The translations under genes were made by a program, and so were the position numbers. The notes below the pieces were generated by a model. It was not told the origin of the DNA, did not search any database, and saw nothing but the letters and a program-made list of their open reading frames with translations. From Acytostelium subglobosum LB1 (lineage: Eukaryota > Evosea > Eumycetozoa > Acytosteliales > Acytosteliaceae): DNA of 64,000 nt. Below, one piece after another: positions 9,930 through 21,647 of this stretch (within the stretch, counting starts at the first letter, position 1; each line of letters begins with the position of its first letter). Location of the stretch: NCBI RefSeq assembly GCF_000787575.1, contig NW_012236526.1, positions 1,054,001 through 1,118,000 on the forward strand, read 5' to 3'.

Positions 9930-12057
9930 TTAATAAGTTAGTTGATCAATATTATATTCAGGAATAATCAATCGTAGAACAGATAGTGCGGCTAAACATA
10001 GATTATGTGTTAGTTTGAATAAATGAACACGCAGCTCGAATGAAGAGATAGATACATACCAATGAATGATGACACTGATCCAGTTAACAATGATATAACT
10101 ATATCACCTCCAAAGAGATCAATGATGAAACTGATCGTCAATGATACTAGTAGTTGTGGCACCACCACGAATATGTTCATCACTCCAATGTGTAGTCCAC
10201 TCTTGCTGGCAGTTGATCCCATTCCAACTATTGTGAATGGCATTACCATGACGACTGCCCACGAGAATCCTGTTGCACCAATGAGGAACAGACACGATAT
10301 GCGTCCTTCGACAAAGAAGAACAGTCCAAAGCACACTGCTTGAATGAATGTTCCTATGAAGTAAATCTCCTTGTGTCCAATCAATCTTATCAGCCAAGGT
10401 AAAAGCAGGGAGGAGGCAATGGCCACGACTGATTGGATCGATAGGCCAAGAGAGCCTCGGCGCACTCCCTCTTGGAATAGGTCGAGACCAATTGATCCAG
10501 CGGGTGCGTTGGGATTGCCATGATAGACATCGACTCCAACCCATGTGGTGACGTAGAGAACAAAGCAGAACCATCCAATCCATGAGAAGAACTGTGTACA
10601 ACATACTCGCGACAAGTATGGAGGTATGTCTCGCAATGAGTCAAATATATGGCGGAGGTAGTTTGTCGATTCTAGATGTTGATTGATCGGTTGATAAGTA
10701 TCCTCCTTGATAACAATGAGTGTGATTGATATTGATATTAAAAGGACTATACTAGAGATGGCTTGGGTAGTGTATGTAAGTCAATGGCGTTATGGTTGAT
10801 CGATTGATTGAATGCTTACTAAATAATATCCGAATGTCTGTCTTCATAAAGGGTAGTAATCCAACCAAACTGAGTGAGCCCATGAAGTAACCTAATAGGT
10901 TACCAATGCCTAACATGATGGAGAATAGGGATGAACCTAGTCCTTGTTGAGCAGGTGGTGCGACATCAACCAAAAGTGCACGACAAGGTGATTGTACAGC
11001 ATTGTTTGAAAGGTCCAATATCCAGAATCCAATGATCTATATGATTGAAATAGTCAGTTCAGTTGCCACATCCTTTGGATTCCAACTGAAGAGTTATTAT
11101 CTTACCGCTAATATAATAGCCTTGGTCTGTTTATCTGGAGTATCACCCATCTTTGCTCCAATTGAAGGTGCATTTGATATTAACATAAGTCCAAGAACTA
11201 TGAGTTGGAGGTTAGTTTGATTGATTGAACGTAGACCTTGGGTTGTTAGGTACAACAACATACCAATACATATTGATCCAAAGAATATAAATGGTTTCCT
11301 TCTTCCATATTTGGATACCAATCGATCACTGATCACTCCAACAATTGGCTGGACTATCAGTCCTGAAACAGGTCCCGCGATCCAAATAAATGATACCCAG
11401 AATCGTGACACTCCAAGCTGTAAGAACATCGGAGTACTATATGCCATTTGCAAGGCCCCTATTGTGAAAACATGGTCATGGTCAGCCATGCATTCAATCT
11501 TTGATCTTGACATCATTCTTAATACACTTACAACCAAACTGAACGCCCAAGAAAGAGATTGAGAGTGCTATTAGTTTGTATAATGGCAGTAATGGTTGGT
11601 TGGGCGGAGGTTCGCTTGGCAGGTCATCTTCGTTGATATCAACATGTCCTATGTCCTGTATCAGAGGCACATTGTCCTGGTCCATTCCAGACATATATCT
11701 TTTGAAGTCGTCTCTTTCTCGTTCATCAAGGTCTTGATTGTTTGATGATTGCTTTTCTTCTCCTCCCGGATGAACATCCACTGACACTACACTATAGTTA
11801 TCACTTGTTTGTTGACCCTCTGGTATCACTAATATACGAGTTGGCATTGACGATGATAATGTTGATGATGAAGATTGTTGTTGTTGTTTATCGTATCGAT
11901 TGTGATTGTCAACATCTTTGATGTTGTTTGGTTGATATTGATCAATGTCTATTGATGATGATGTACCTGTCACAGCAGCTGTGTTGCTGACACTTGCATC
12001 ATTATCAGTGCTGACCAACTTCTTGTATGAAGCTTCTTTGTTCTTTAAGTAATTCAT
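9930..12057 (-). CDS. SLC45/GPH-family proton-coupled sugar transporter
   Basis: Exons 12057-11532, 11458-11106, 11036-10820, 10761-10060 and 9991-9930 close in frame at 619 residues. The start is the ATG at 12057. Residues 1-150 are a Ser/Asn/Gln-rich cytoplasmic tail. The membrane part shows the SLC45/sucrose-symporter hallmarks GVSRFWVSFIWIAGPVSGL followed by QPIVGVISDR and GRRKPFI, later NNAVQSPCRALLVDVAP and a second SWIGWF motif, with about 12 helices. Members export or import sucrose and glucose with protons. A 39-base stretch at 11198-11236 has GT-AG ends and no stop, so it may be an intron or may add 13 residues; removing it leaves QVLGLMLIS, which fits the family better. The substrate cannot be fixed. 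Confidence 0.88.
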
Positions 12058-12486
12058 TTCATTCAATCCAATAAATATTTATTTGTTTTAATTATTATGA
12101 TAACTATTTATTATTATTATAACATCATATAGTTGTTGATTATCATTATATAACCATTATCACCTTCAACATCATCAGATAACAACACCTTCGTGTTGTT
12201 GACACTAGTAGTGTATTGAAGATGGGGGTAACATGTGAAGTGTCAACACACCACACACATGTCCATTCATTCTCGCATGTCCTAGATTGGTATACATCTA
12301 CCTAGAAAAAAGTACATTCAATTGAATGTCCTATCCTATTCTATCCTTCTTTAATTATTATTGAATCATTCATTCTTTGAGAAACATAGATATAATTTTA
12401 ATAAAAGATAATTAGAGAGCTTTAAATATTGTTGGAGACAGTAATGTGGAGCAAAGTTGATAGAGAGAGAGACACATTCTAATGGA
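12058..12486. other. intergenic spacer in AT-rich region
   Basis: AT-rich spacer between two minus-strand genes. It holds a small inverted pair, GTTGACAC near 12200 and GTGTCAAC near 12240, that could form a hairpin in the 3' region of the U-box gene or upstream of the transporter. No gene seen. Confidence 0.5.
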
Positions 12487-13796
12487 TCATTTCCAAAACT
12501 CTGAAATCTCGATATTCCTCTTAGTCACCTCGTACTTGTTCATAATATCTTCTTCTTCCTTTGTGCATTTTCTAGCATCGGCAATCACCATCGGGGCTCT
12601 GGTCAATGGGTTTCTAGGATTTTTGTCCAATGCTTTTTCGAGGCAATCATAACAATAGTAAGTGACAGACCTTCCATTCAAAGTGTATACAGGGTTCCTC
12701 AACTTTTCTCTGCAGATAAGGCAAATGTATCCGTTTGGCTCAACATTTGAGAGTGCTCTCAAGAACATTTCCTTAAGACCAACCTGGTCCTTGAGATGAG
12801 TTAACTTGGCCTTGTATAATAGAGACGTATCCACACTTTGATTCAATCCATTGATAAGCTTCTTAATATCATTGAACTTGATCACAGGGATGGCCACAGC
12901 AGTTGATCCAATACCTACTCCTACTGTTCCACCAGTAATCATCAATACTCCAGCGCCGGTAGAAACAAGTGAAGTGCCTCCAGTTACTGGAGAGAAAACA
13001 AATCCAGTAATAGTCAAAACAATACCAACTACTAAAGTGGATATTCCCACTCTATATTTCCAATAGATTGATTGATTAGTGTTAGTACTGAATAATGTCA
13101 TATATAATATTCTTTAACATACCCCAATCCAATATTCATATCCTTCTTGAGATCTTCTGATTGCATCTCCAACTCTGGAAGTTGTGTTGCAACACTTTTA
13201 ACCAATTGATTGGTTAAAGAGCTTATTGCTTGGTATAGGGACCACATATAGTTCTCGATAGACTCTAGTTTGGTGGCGTACTCTAATATTGAGATAGAAG
13301 CTATGTCCTTCTTATAACTATCTACGAAAAGGAGGTAGTGGGAAATAAACTCCAATATCTTTCCTTGTATGTTCTTCAGAGTATCTGGAATTCCAGCACG
13401 ATTGACATGCTCAGAATATCTATTCTGGAAAATAATCAAGATGAGAGAGGATATACGTTCCAACTCAAATTTCAAGATTAGTTTGGCAAGGACAAAGAAT
13501 TCAATCTAAAAATGGGAATAATAAAGGTTAATAAATGATTAATATTAATATTGCCCAAAAATAATACTTACAGTATTGACCTCAGATTCAATTCTCTTTA
13601 ACATTTCAGTATATTTAACTTGATCCTCCTTGAATGTTTTATAATCATTATTATTCTGGTTGTTGTTGTTATTATTATTGTTTGGATCCTTAGATAGAGG
13701 TTTTTCCTTCTCACAACATGAGATCTCTAAGGGAACTGAGACTGGGAGATATATCTGATTATTGTTAAGGGTTTGTTTGTTATTTGAGTTGCCCAT
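12487..13796 (-). CDS. U-box-like protein with ApoL-like glycine-rich membrane hairpin
   Basis: Three exons (13796-13572, 13505-13123, 13051-12487) give 390 residues. Residues 1-75 are Asn-rich and polar. Residues 76-200 are mostly helical (for example SSLILIIFQNRYSEHVN). From about 204 to 260 runs a hydrophobic, glycine-rich double segment, VVGIVLTITGFVFSPVTGG then GAGVLMITGGTVGVGIGSTA, whose pattern recalls the membrane-inserting hairpin of apolipoprotein L and glycine-zipper pore proteins. The C-terminus has a RING/U-box hybrid: CLICREKLRNPV, then YYCYDC and NPLTRAPM, keeping two Cys pairs with a U-box-like core. The likely role, by inference, is a membrane-inserting ubiquitin ligase. A paralog lies at 25516-26700 with the first intron at the same place. 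Codon use is far richer in A+T than in neighbouring housekeeping genes. Confidence 0.75.
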
Positions 13797-14122
13797 TGTT
13801 AATTAAATGTAGAAATTGGATAATGATATATTAAGATGTGTTTCATGGGTTTTTATAATCATAATTAGTTAAGGATTTAATATTAATATTTAACTTTAAC
13901 CAAATTATTAAACTAATTGATTTAATCATTCTTCCTTTCCCTCTCCAATAGTTTAGTGGTATCACGAAAATCAAACTCATAAACACACTTTTGTTGATTA
14001 ACTTGAAATACAAAGTTATCACTCACAGTTTGACATTATTGGCCCCAATAATATTTGTGTTATATTTATTATAATGTATTGGTGTTATTATTATTAATAA
14101 TAATAAATGGGTATATTTGGTG
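13797..14122. other. intergenic spacer, no gene seen
   Basis: Very AT-rich, with runs such as TTATTATTATTAATAATAATAAA. It separates two minus-strand accessory genes and would hold the promoter of the U-box-like gene. No other feature recognised. Confidence 0.55.
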
Positions 14123-14578
14123 TTAACACCAATCTCTTGAATCACATTGAGCGTATCTTGAATCAAGAGGTGGTGTTCCGCTCCAAATTGGGCAACCCTG
14201 GTTAAATGGCTTCCATCCTGGTTTAATATTGAATGTTAGAAAAAGAATATTAAATCAATAATAAAATAATTATTTACCTGATGAGAAACCATTTCTTGAG
14301 AAGTAGAACTCGTTCTCACCGAGGTTCTGGCAGTTGTGTCTTGTGGTCATGAAACCATTGGCATCACTTCCTCCCCAAAAGATTGTGTACCAAGTGAAAC
14401 AGTTGTTAAAGTTGATTGAACGTACCTCCTCAACTACATTTCTTCCATTATCATTAGCAGTCAAATGAATAGCAGTTGAATATCTTGTCATATAAGTCTC
14501 CAAACAACCATTTGTAGTTTGGAATACACAAACAAGTACAACCAAAACTAGGACTATCTTGTTAAAATTATTATACAT
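14123..14578 (-). CDS. small secreted Cys-containing protein, unknown
   Basis: Two exons (14578-14278 and 14217-14123) give 131 residues. A clear signal peptide (residues 1-24, hydrophobic core IVLVLVVLVCVF, cleavage after TTNG) starts the protein. The mature part has Cys at its first residue and further Cys in NNCFTWYTIFWGG, RHNCQNLGENEFYF, QGCPIW, AQC and the terminal DWC, an even number fit for disulfides. Aromatic residues are frequent, suggesting a small beta-sandwich. I do not recognise the family. It is next to the hairpin U-box gene in the same AT-rich island and on the same strand, but promoters appear separate. A lineage-specific secreted effector, inhibitor or adhesion protein is possible. 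Confidence 0.7.
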
Positions 14579-15070
14579 TATTAATTATTTGTTTGAAAAT
14601 TATAAAATATTATTACATCTATCTCCTGAAGGAGGATATCTATTTATACATTTGGTATCATTTGTATTATTAGTTATTAGTAGATATTTTTTGTCAATGA
14701 TAAGAATACCCATTGTAATATAACCACTTTATTGGGGCTTCATAATGTATGATTCATCTAAAAAACAAACCTTTTGCTTACTACTTGCCCATCATTCGTC
14801 GACATTCATTCATTTCCATGTCCCTGTCTGTTAACCAACGCAAGACATATACAGATATGTAGGTAGGTATTACCCGGTTACAATGATCTAGGTGTTATTC
14901 AATGAATAATGGTAATGAATAATAATAATGGACCAGACCACATCATGTACACTTTGGTTAAAATATATAAAGATAATGATGATTTATTGGACTGTGGACT
15001 TGGACTGAGGATGGATGGATGGATGGATGAGCAGATCCGACCCATCCTCCTCTAAACCGTCAACCTCTGT
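14579..15070. other. intergenic spacer, no gene seen
   Basis: AT-rich spacer containing a short perfect hairpin ATCTCCT-GAAG-GAGGAT near 14623 and GGAT/ATGG repeats near 15010. No gene seen. Confidence 0.5.
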
Positions 15071-17122
15071 TTAGTGTCCATGCTGGTCACCACCCTTCTT
15101 GGAAACAGCCGAGGCAATGTGATCGACTCTAAGCATTGTGCAGGCTGATTCAATGGCGGTCTTCAAAGTCTGCACCTTGACGGCGTGAGTGTCCCAAATG
15201 CCCAACTCCTTCATATCGACAATAATACCTTTATCTCCATCGACTCCCCATGTATTGTTCTCCATTGGGTTGACAGCGTGCTTGGCCTAAAGATGGTAGT
15301 GTGAAGATGTTAGTGTTTGATTGATTGAGTATCGTGATGTATTGTGTTGACTTACTCTCAACTCAGTTAGCAGCTTGATTGTGTTTGATCCACAGTTCTG
15401 AGCCAGAATCCTTGGGATACACTCGAGGGCTGTAGCGACAGCCTTGTATGGGAATTGGTAGATGTCTTCAATGGACTTGGACTTCTCAGAGAGTGCCTGT
15501 GAGATGGCCATCTCGATGGCACCACCACCGGGCACCAGACGTGGGTCCAAGACAACGTTGCGCGCGACGCTCATAGCGTCCTGGATGTTCCTCTCGACTT
15601 CGTTGAGGATGTCCTTGCTGGCACCACGCAGGACGATGGTGCAGGCCTTGGGGTTCTTGCACTCCTCCAAGAATGTGAAGTATTCGTCACCGATCTTGCG
15701 GATCTCAAACAGACCGCACTCGGTACCGACGTCGCTCTCTTGCAGCTCGTCGGTTCTGCTGACGATGGTGGCGCCAGAGATCCTGGCAATACGGTTGTTC
15801 TCGGTCTTCTTGAGACGACGCAGACAGGTGATGCCCTTCTTGACAAAGTGATGCTGGGCCAAGTCAGAGACACCCTTCTCGGTGAACACCAGATCGGGCT
15901 TGACGCGGATGATGTCGTTGCATATCTTCTGAACGTACTCCTCCTCGATCTTGAGCAGCTTGGTGAAGTCGTCCTCGTTGGTGATGTCGACCATTGTATC
16001 AGACTCGCCCTTCTTATACTCTAACGCACAATCTAACAGTACAATTCTTGGATTCTTGATCATTCTCTTCATCTTGGCGTGAGTGACATCCTTGTTCAAC
16101 ATCACTCCCTTCAATACTTTGCACTCTGTGATGTCTCCACCTGGAATCTAATGTTTGATTGATTGAATGATTGATTGATAGTCGAGTTAGCATGGCTTGG
16201 CATGTTTGATTGATCGACATGATAACTCATTCATACCTTCTCAATCTTTGCGTATCTCTTGATGTCGATCTCCTCACGCTCCTCATCTTGGATGCGAACG
16301 GTCATGACGGCATCCAATGCGAGGTTGCACATCAGATTGCTCCACTTGTTGATGAACTTGGTGCCAATGGATGACTGAATGACCTTGAGGATCTCATTGC
16401 GGTTCTTCAAGTCGATCTTGAGCGAGTACAGGTCCATGAGACGCAGGGCGTCGTCGAGGGCGATTCTGTAGCCCTTGATGATCTGTGTGGGATGGATGCG
16501 CTTGTCGATCAGGGGCTCGCTGACAGTGAGCATCTCGGCACTGAGGATGACGACCGATGTGGTGCCATCGCCGACGTTCTCATCTTGAGCACGTGACAGC
16601 TCGATGATTGACTTTGCCGCTGGATGAGTTACATCGATCTCTCTAAGAATGGCATTGCCATCGTTTGTGACCACAGTCGATCCCATTGGGTCCAAGATCA
16701 TCTTCAACATTGCCTTTGGTCCAAGGCATGTCTTGATAATACTTGCAACAGCCTAATATTATATGATTGATTGATTGATTGATATCGATGTCAATAAACC
16801 TGTTTAATCTTTATCTATCGCTGATGTCTGTGATTGATTGATTATGTTGCTGTCACTGTATTCGCCCCCTGTCTGCTGATTGTTTGATTGATTGAATGAT
16901 TGATTGATCGCGATCACCTTACCTTGACTGCCATGAAGATACCCTGCTGGGCCTCCTTCTGATCCTCGCGCTTTGCGTTGGTGTCTAATTGTTATGAACA
17001 TGATGTTATTGTTGTTAGTCTCAATTTTTATATTGATTGAATGATTGAGTTGAAATCAATGACTATGATCATCATAATCATTATTAACAAGACATACTTA
17101 AGACGAATACAGGAGTGTTCAT
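15071..17122 (-). CDS. cct3: CCT gamma subunit of the TRiC/CCT chaperonin
   Basis: Five exons (17122-17098, 16984-16923, 16752-16237, 16147-15356, 15286-15071) give 536 residues, the usual size. The first exon encodes only nine residues (MNTPVFVLN, the last shared), as is common for CCT genes. Chaperonin motifs are all in place: GPKAMLKMILDPMG, TNDGNAILREI, and the ATPase motif DGTTSVVIL; the apical domain carries LVFTEKGVSDLAQHHF; the C-terminal intermediate domain has LDPRLVPGGGAIEMA and NTWGVDGDKG. The LRVDHIASAV ending followed by a short hydrophilic His/Gly tail is typical of gamma. The subunit is one of eight in the cytosolic ring that folds actin and tubulin. Introns contain TTGA repeats. 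Confidence 0.96.
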
Positions 17123-17569
17123 TTTATGAGTATATATATATAAAGTTAACAAATCTCTGTATATTGATTGATCAATGAAGGAAGTAAGAACAGTTCAAAG
17201 TTGTCTTGTCGACTGGCGCGAGAGATTCATGCAGAGAGGGAGGCAAGTTCGAAGATCCATAAAGTCTGTGGTGTGTATCATTCATGAATGTGGGTGAGAG
17301 GTAAAAAAATCAAAGAGAACACGAAGTCCAATAAACAAACAACAACGTTACACACTTCATCTTCCAAAGTTGTAAAAAGATCATCCACACCAATCAGATA
17401 ATATGATTGAATTTGAATTATGGGATGTCGCGACATGCTTGTCAGCAGGTGATGTACTTGTCTCATTGATTGAATGAATGTATGAATGAATAATAATATC
17501 ATTATATGTTGTTGACAGTTCACTGAGTCAACAAACTCTTCATTTATTCATTGATATATATAAAGAAAA
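17123..17569. promoter_or_regulatory. shared divergent promoter region (cct3 and RhoGAP gene)
   Basis: The two genes start 447 bp apart in opposite directions. AT-rich TATATATATA blocks sit just upstream of both starts (near 17130 and 17558). The middle is less AT-rich and contains GTCGCGACATGC. A bidirectional promoter is inferred; no known factor site is claimed. Confidence 0.4.
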
Positions 17570-20123
17570 ATGATAAATAATAATAATAATAATAATAATA
17601 TTAGTATAGGATCAAAGAGGACTGTACTACCTCAAGATGATACGACGAATGCACAGGGTACAGGTAGTGTAGTTGGTGTCAGTGTTGCAACAACTAAACT
17701 ATTATTTCAGAACAAGTTGAATAATGCCAATGGTGGAGGTGGCACTGGTTCTCCAACAGTATCACCATCTTCTTCATCATTACATGTTGGTGACACAACA
17801 ACAACAACACCGACAATATCATCGAAGTCATCATTAGGAATAAATAGACAAGGTCAAGTGACGCCCACACAACAACATGTATCACCATCATCATCATCAC
17901 TCAATCAAACAAAGGTGGTCCAACAACAACCACAACAACAACCACAACAACAACAAGAGTATAGTAGAGTTGCACCTCAATCAAACAGATCAAAGACATT
18001 GATACATTCACATGTAGCGCCAACTGCGCCAACTGCACCAACATCTGCACCTACGACGACGACGACCACTACTGGAGTAAAGCCAAATATACCGAGGGTC
18101 ATGGGTGGACTGCAGATTGGTGGCCGAACAAACAATAAGATTGATGAGCCTCCACCTTTGGCTGATATGACTGATGATCAGTTTGAGAAGATCAATCTGT
18201 TTGATGACAAGTCTAAACTGTTGCTTGTGGATGTTGATGACGAGGAACCGTCATGTGCCGTCATCAAACAGACACCTTGGTCAGGTCAAAAGACATCGAC
18301 GACGACAATGTCAAAGCCACATGCTGGTAGCAACGATGCATTTGGTCCACGTGGTCGCACGCTTGGCAAGCCTTCAGCGATTGTTATTGGAGGTCATCAT
18401 GATGAGGACAACAAGACAGGGAACAGTGCTGGTCTCAAGCCTTACTCATTCAATCCAGGTCCAGCTCAGCGACCAAAGCCACAGTATCACACCATCGACA
18501 CTGCCAACATCCCACAATGGCAGAGGAACAATGCTGATCTACTCGAATCATATGATCACAAGCATGGTGGACTACAAATTGGAAACAACGCCAACAACAA
18601 CAACTTGACCAAGGTCCCGACTCCAGCTCCAGCTCCAACTCCAGCTCCAACAACATCTGAGGGTGGTGTCGGTGGACTTCGTTCGAACCTCACCAGCAAG
18701 TTCAGCTCGATAGTAAACAAGGCGACAACAGCAGTCTCACAATCTACATCTTCAACATCATCACCATCATCGTCATCGAGTGGCACTGGCATGACACGAG
18801 CAGAGGCCGAATACGCAGACTATCTTCAGAGATCGAAGCAGGATACATTCAAAGATATCGCATCACTCAATTTTATATACCGCGCTGGCAAGGACAATCT
18901 TGGTCGTTCCGTGATTGTTGTTATCGTGTCAAACTTGCCCGCCAAGCAGACTGACATGGATCGCGTCCTACTCTACACCATCTCCGTAATGGATCCAATC
19001 GTCGATGATGACTACGTCCTCGTCTACGTTCACACCAACATGTCCAACGATAACAAGCCAAGCTTTGCATGGTTGAAGAAGGTCTATACCATATTCAACA
19101 GAAAGTATGTGTCCTTGCACTCACTCAATCAATCAATCAATCAATCATGCTAACTCTCGACTCACATTCACTAAGGTACAAAAAGAACTTAAAGGGATTG
19201 TATGTTGTACACTCGACAACATGGGTCAAGTTCACACTGCGACTATTCAAACCATTCATCAGCTCCAAGTTCTGGAAGAAGCTGACCTACATTGATGACC
19301 TGAGCGACCTATTCAAATATTTCTCGAGGGAACAACTCAATCTTCCATCATCCGTCATGTCGTAAGTTGGCCTCAATCAATCAAACAATCAAATCCAAGG
19401 ACTAACACCCTATCCCGATGACCCAAGATATCGACCAGCGGGTAGGAAGTCACCGCCATACTTTGGCGTGCCATTGCAGGAGCTGTTGAATAGACCGGAC
19501 AATACTCATGATGTTCCAATATTGTTCATCAAGGGAATTGACTATTTGGAGAGAAGGGGACTGCAAGCTGAAGGATTGTTCCGTCTATCTGGTGCCAACT
19601 CACAAGTCAAATCACTCAAACTATGTTTCGACTCTGGTGAAGATGTCAACCTTGACGACTGCGAAGATGTCCATACCGTTGCCAGTCTCCTAAAGATGTT
19701 CCTTCGTGAGCTTCCAGAGCCACTCTTCCCCTACTCCACCTATCCATCATTCATCGAAGTAGTCAGTAAGTACCCAAACAAAGTCACATGATTGATTGAG
19801 TGAGTGAGTGAATACTAACAAGATTGATCCATGATGATGTAGAGGTGAACAGGCCATTGGACAAGAAGATAGAGTCGTTGAAGTTGTTGATGTCATTGTT
19901 GCCAGTGGCTAATAAGGCATTGACTAGATATTTGTTCAAGTTCTTGGATAAGGTGATCAAGAATTCAAACATCAATAAGATGTCACCGGCTAATCTGTCG
20001 ATTGTACTGGCACCCAACTTACTCAAGAGCCAAGATACCAATGTCATGAACGTAGTCAATGATACTCAGAATGTTAACCAAGTAGTCCAACTGATACTGG
20101 AACATATCAATGAGATATTCTAG
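17570..20123 (+). CDS. BCH/CRAL-TRIO plus RhoGAP protein (p50RhoGAP type)
   Basis: Four exons (17570-19104, 19176-19361, 19428-19765, 19843-20123) give 779 residues. Residues 1-410 are low complexity (poly-Asn, Gln, Ser, Thr, Pro), with a repeated GGLQIG motif seen twice. From about 420 to 570 is a Sec14/CRAL-TRIO-like BCH domain (IYRAGKDNLGRSVIVVIVSN, ending FKPFISSKFWKKL). RhoGAP covers about 582-779: FGVPLQELL, the arginine-finger motif EGLFRLSGA near residue 625, LLKMFLRELPEPL and NLSIVLAPNLL. The order matches ARHGAP1, which turns off Cdc42/Rac at endomembranes. The long disordered head is a dictyostelid feature. The GTPase target cannot be read from sequence. Confidence 0.92.
19122..19148. 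repeat. (TCAA)n microsatellite in an intron of the RhoGAP gene
   Basis: About six to seven tandem TCAA units inside the first intron of the BCH-RhoGAP gene, followed by a CTAAC-like branch region. Confidence 0.8.
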
Positions 20124-20299
20124 AGTCACATCCGTCCTTCAAGTCCATTATCCATTATCCATTATCCATTATCCATTCATTCATTCACATTGCCAAGCAA
20201 ATCCTTGGCATTTTATAAATTGTGTAACTTTCGAAAGTTCCAGCCTTTTTTTATCACTTTTTGGTCTTTGCTTGATTGATTGAATCATCAGTGAAAAGA

Positions 20300-21306
20300 A
20301 TGAGTACGAATACAAATAACTTAAGGAATTATGACTCTCAGATTGCAGGTCATACAGAAGATACACCTGGAACAGAGGGATTACCACCATTCTTGATGTC
20401 ATCTGATGGTTATGTCTACAAACCTGTACCAGGCAAGCGTGGAAAGAAGGAAGTTGACTTCTACCAACAAACAGTATCCACACTACATCAACAGACCATC
20501 CATCAGTTCTTGGCAAAGTTTGACAAGGTCATACAAGTGAACGATATTGGTATGCTATGAATTCCTATGAATGGTCGTGTCACCTGATCAACTACTCACA
20601 CTCATCAACAACATATAGAGTACATGGGACTTGAGGACTTGACGTATCCTTATCACAAGGATAGTGTTTGTGTTGCTGATATAAAGATGGGAATGAGGAC
20701 TTATGACAGCACTGCCACACCAGAGAAGATCAAGTATGAGGAGCACAAGTCAGTAAACACAACAACATCATCATTGGGATTCCGTTTCTGTGGTGCAAAG
20801 GTATGTGTGATCACCAACACTGGAATCATTCCAATCACTCGCTCACTCGATCACTTACACACATCATGATCATTCTTTCAATCATTCATTAGTTACATCA
20901 TCCAGAGACACATGAGATATTGAGATTGGATAAGAATTGGGGCAAGGACATGACAAAGGAGAATATGTTGAAGGATGGCCTTGAGAGAGTGTTCAAGTGC
21001 GGTGGACAGGGAGTGGTGTTGGCATTCATAGAGAGGTTGGAGGTACTACTTGATTGGTTCAAGAATCAGAATAGGTCAATGGCATTCTACTCTTCATCAT
21101 TGTTATTCATATATGGCAAGGTTAGAGATGGTTCTCAACAAGATGTTACAACAATGATCTCACAAGACACTGGAATCACCATCAAGATGATTGACTTTGC
21201 ACATGTAGACCATCTCACTGGACCATCAACAACACAACAATTGTGTTTGGACACAAGTTACATTCATGGACTTGAGAACCTCATCAACTTGATGAAACAA
21301 CTTTGA
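20300..21306 (+). CDS. ipmk: inositol polyphosphate multikinase
   Basis: Three exons (20300-20549, 20619-20800, 20893-21306) give 281 residues, close to plant and yeast IPMK. The inositol-phosphate kinase signature P-x-x-x-D-x-K-x-G appears as SVCVADIKMGMRTYD; the ATP-site motifs YSSSLLFIYG and MIDFAH (the DFG-like metal site) are intact. The absence of the long insertions of IP6 kinases and the small size favour IPMK, which phosphorylates IP3 and IP4 to IP5 and can act on PIP2. The first ATG gives MSTNTNNLRNYD. It follows the RhoGAP gene by 176 bp on the same strand with its own AT-rich leader. Confidence 0.9.
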
Positions 21307-21647
21307 GCACCTCTGTCTTTGGTTCATCATCATTCATCCATTCATTCATTCATTCATTCAGTCAATCAATTGAGAATATGTATATGTTCACATGTCAAGG
21401 GTTGTCAACACCCTTGAGCCTTTAGCCCAAAGCCCCCACACACTTTACCAAAAAAGGAACTTTCCATTTTGGTCCTCCAATCAACCATCCTATCCACTTA
21501 TTTGAATGAATGAATGAATTAACCTATGTCATATCCATTCATGCATCCTTTAACAAAAGCTATTATTATCTTTATTATCATTTTTATTCTTAGATATATA
21601 TAAATAATGTAATATTTTATACACTTTTAATCAAACAAACAATAATA
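21307..21647. other. intergenic spacer and promoter of the lipase maturation factor gene
   Basis: Spacer with an ATTC repeat (about 21333-21360), an inverted pair TCAAGGGTTGT/ACACCCTTGA near 21397-21418 that may act in the 3' region of the IPMK gene, and an AT-rich block ending TATATATAAATAATG before the next start. Confidence 0.45.

Noticed and set aside
12190-12250. Possible CRISPR-like or tandem repeat from the short GTTGACAC/GTGTCAAC pair
   Set aside because: Only one inverted pair, no regular spacing, and the organism is eukaryotic.
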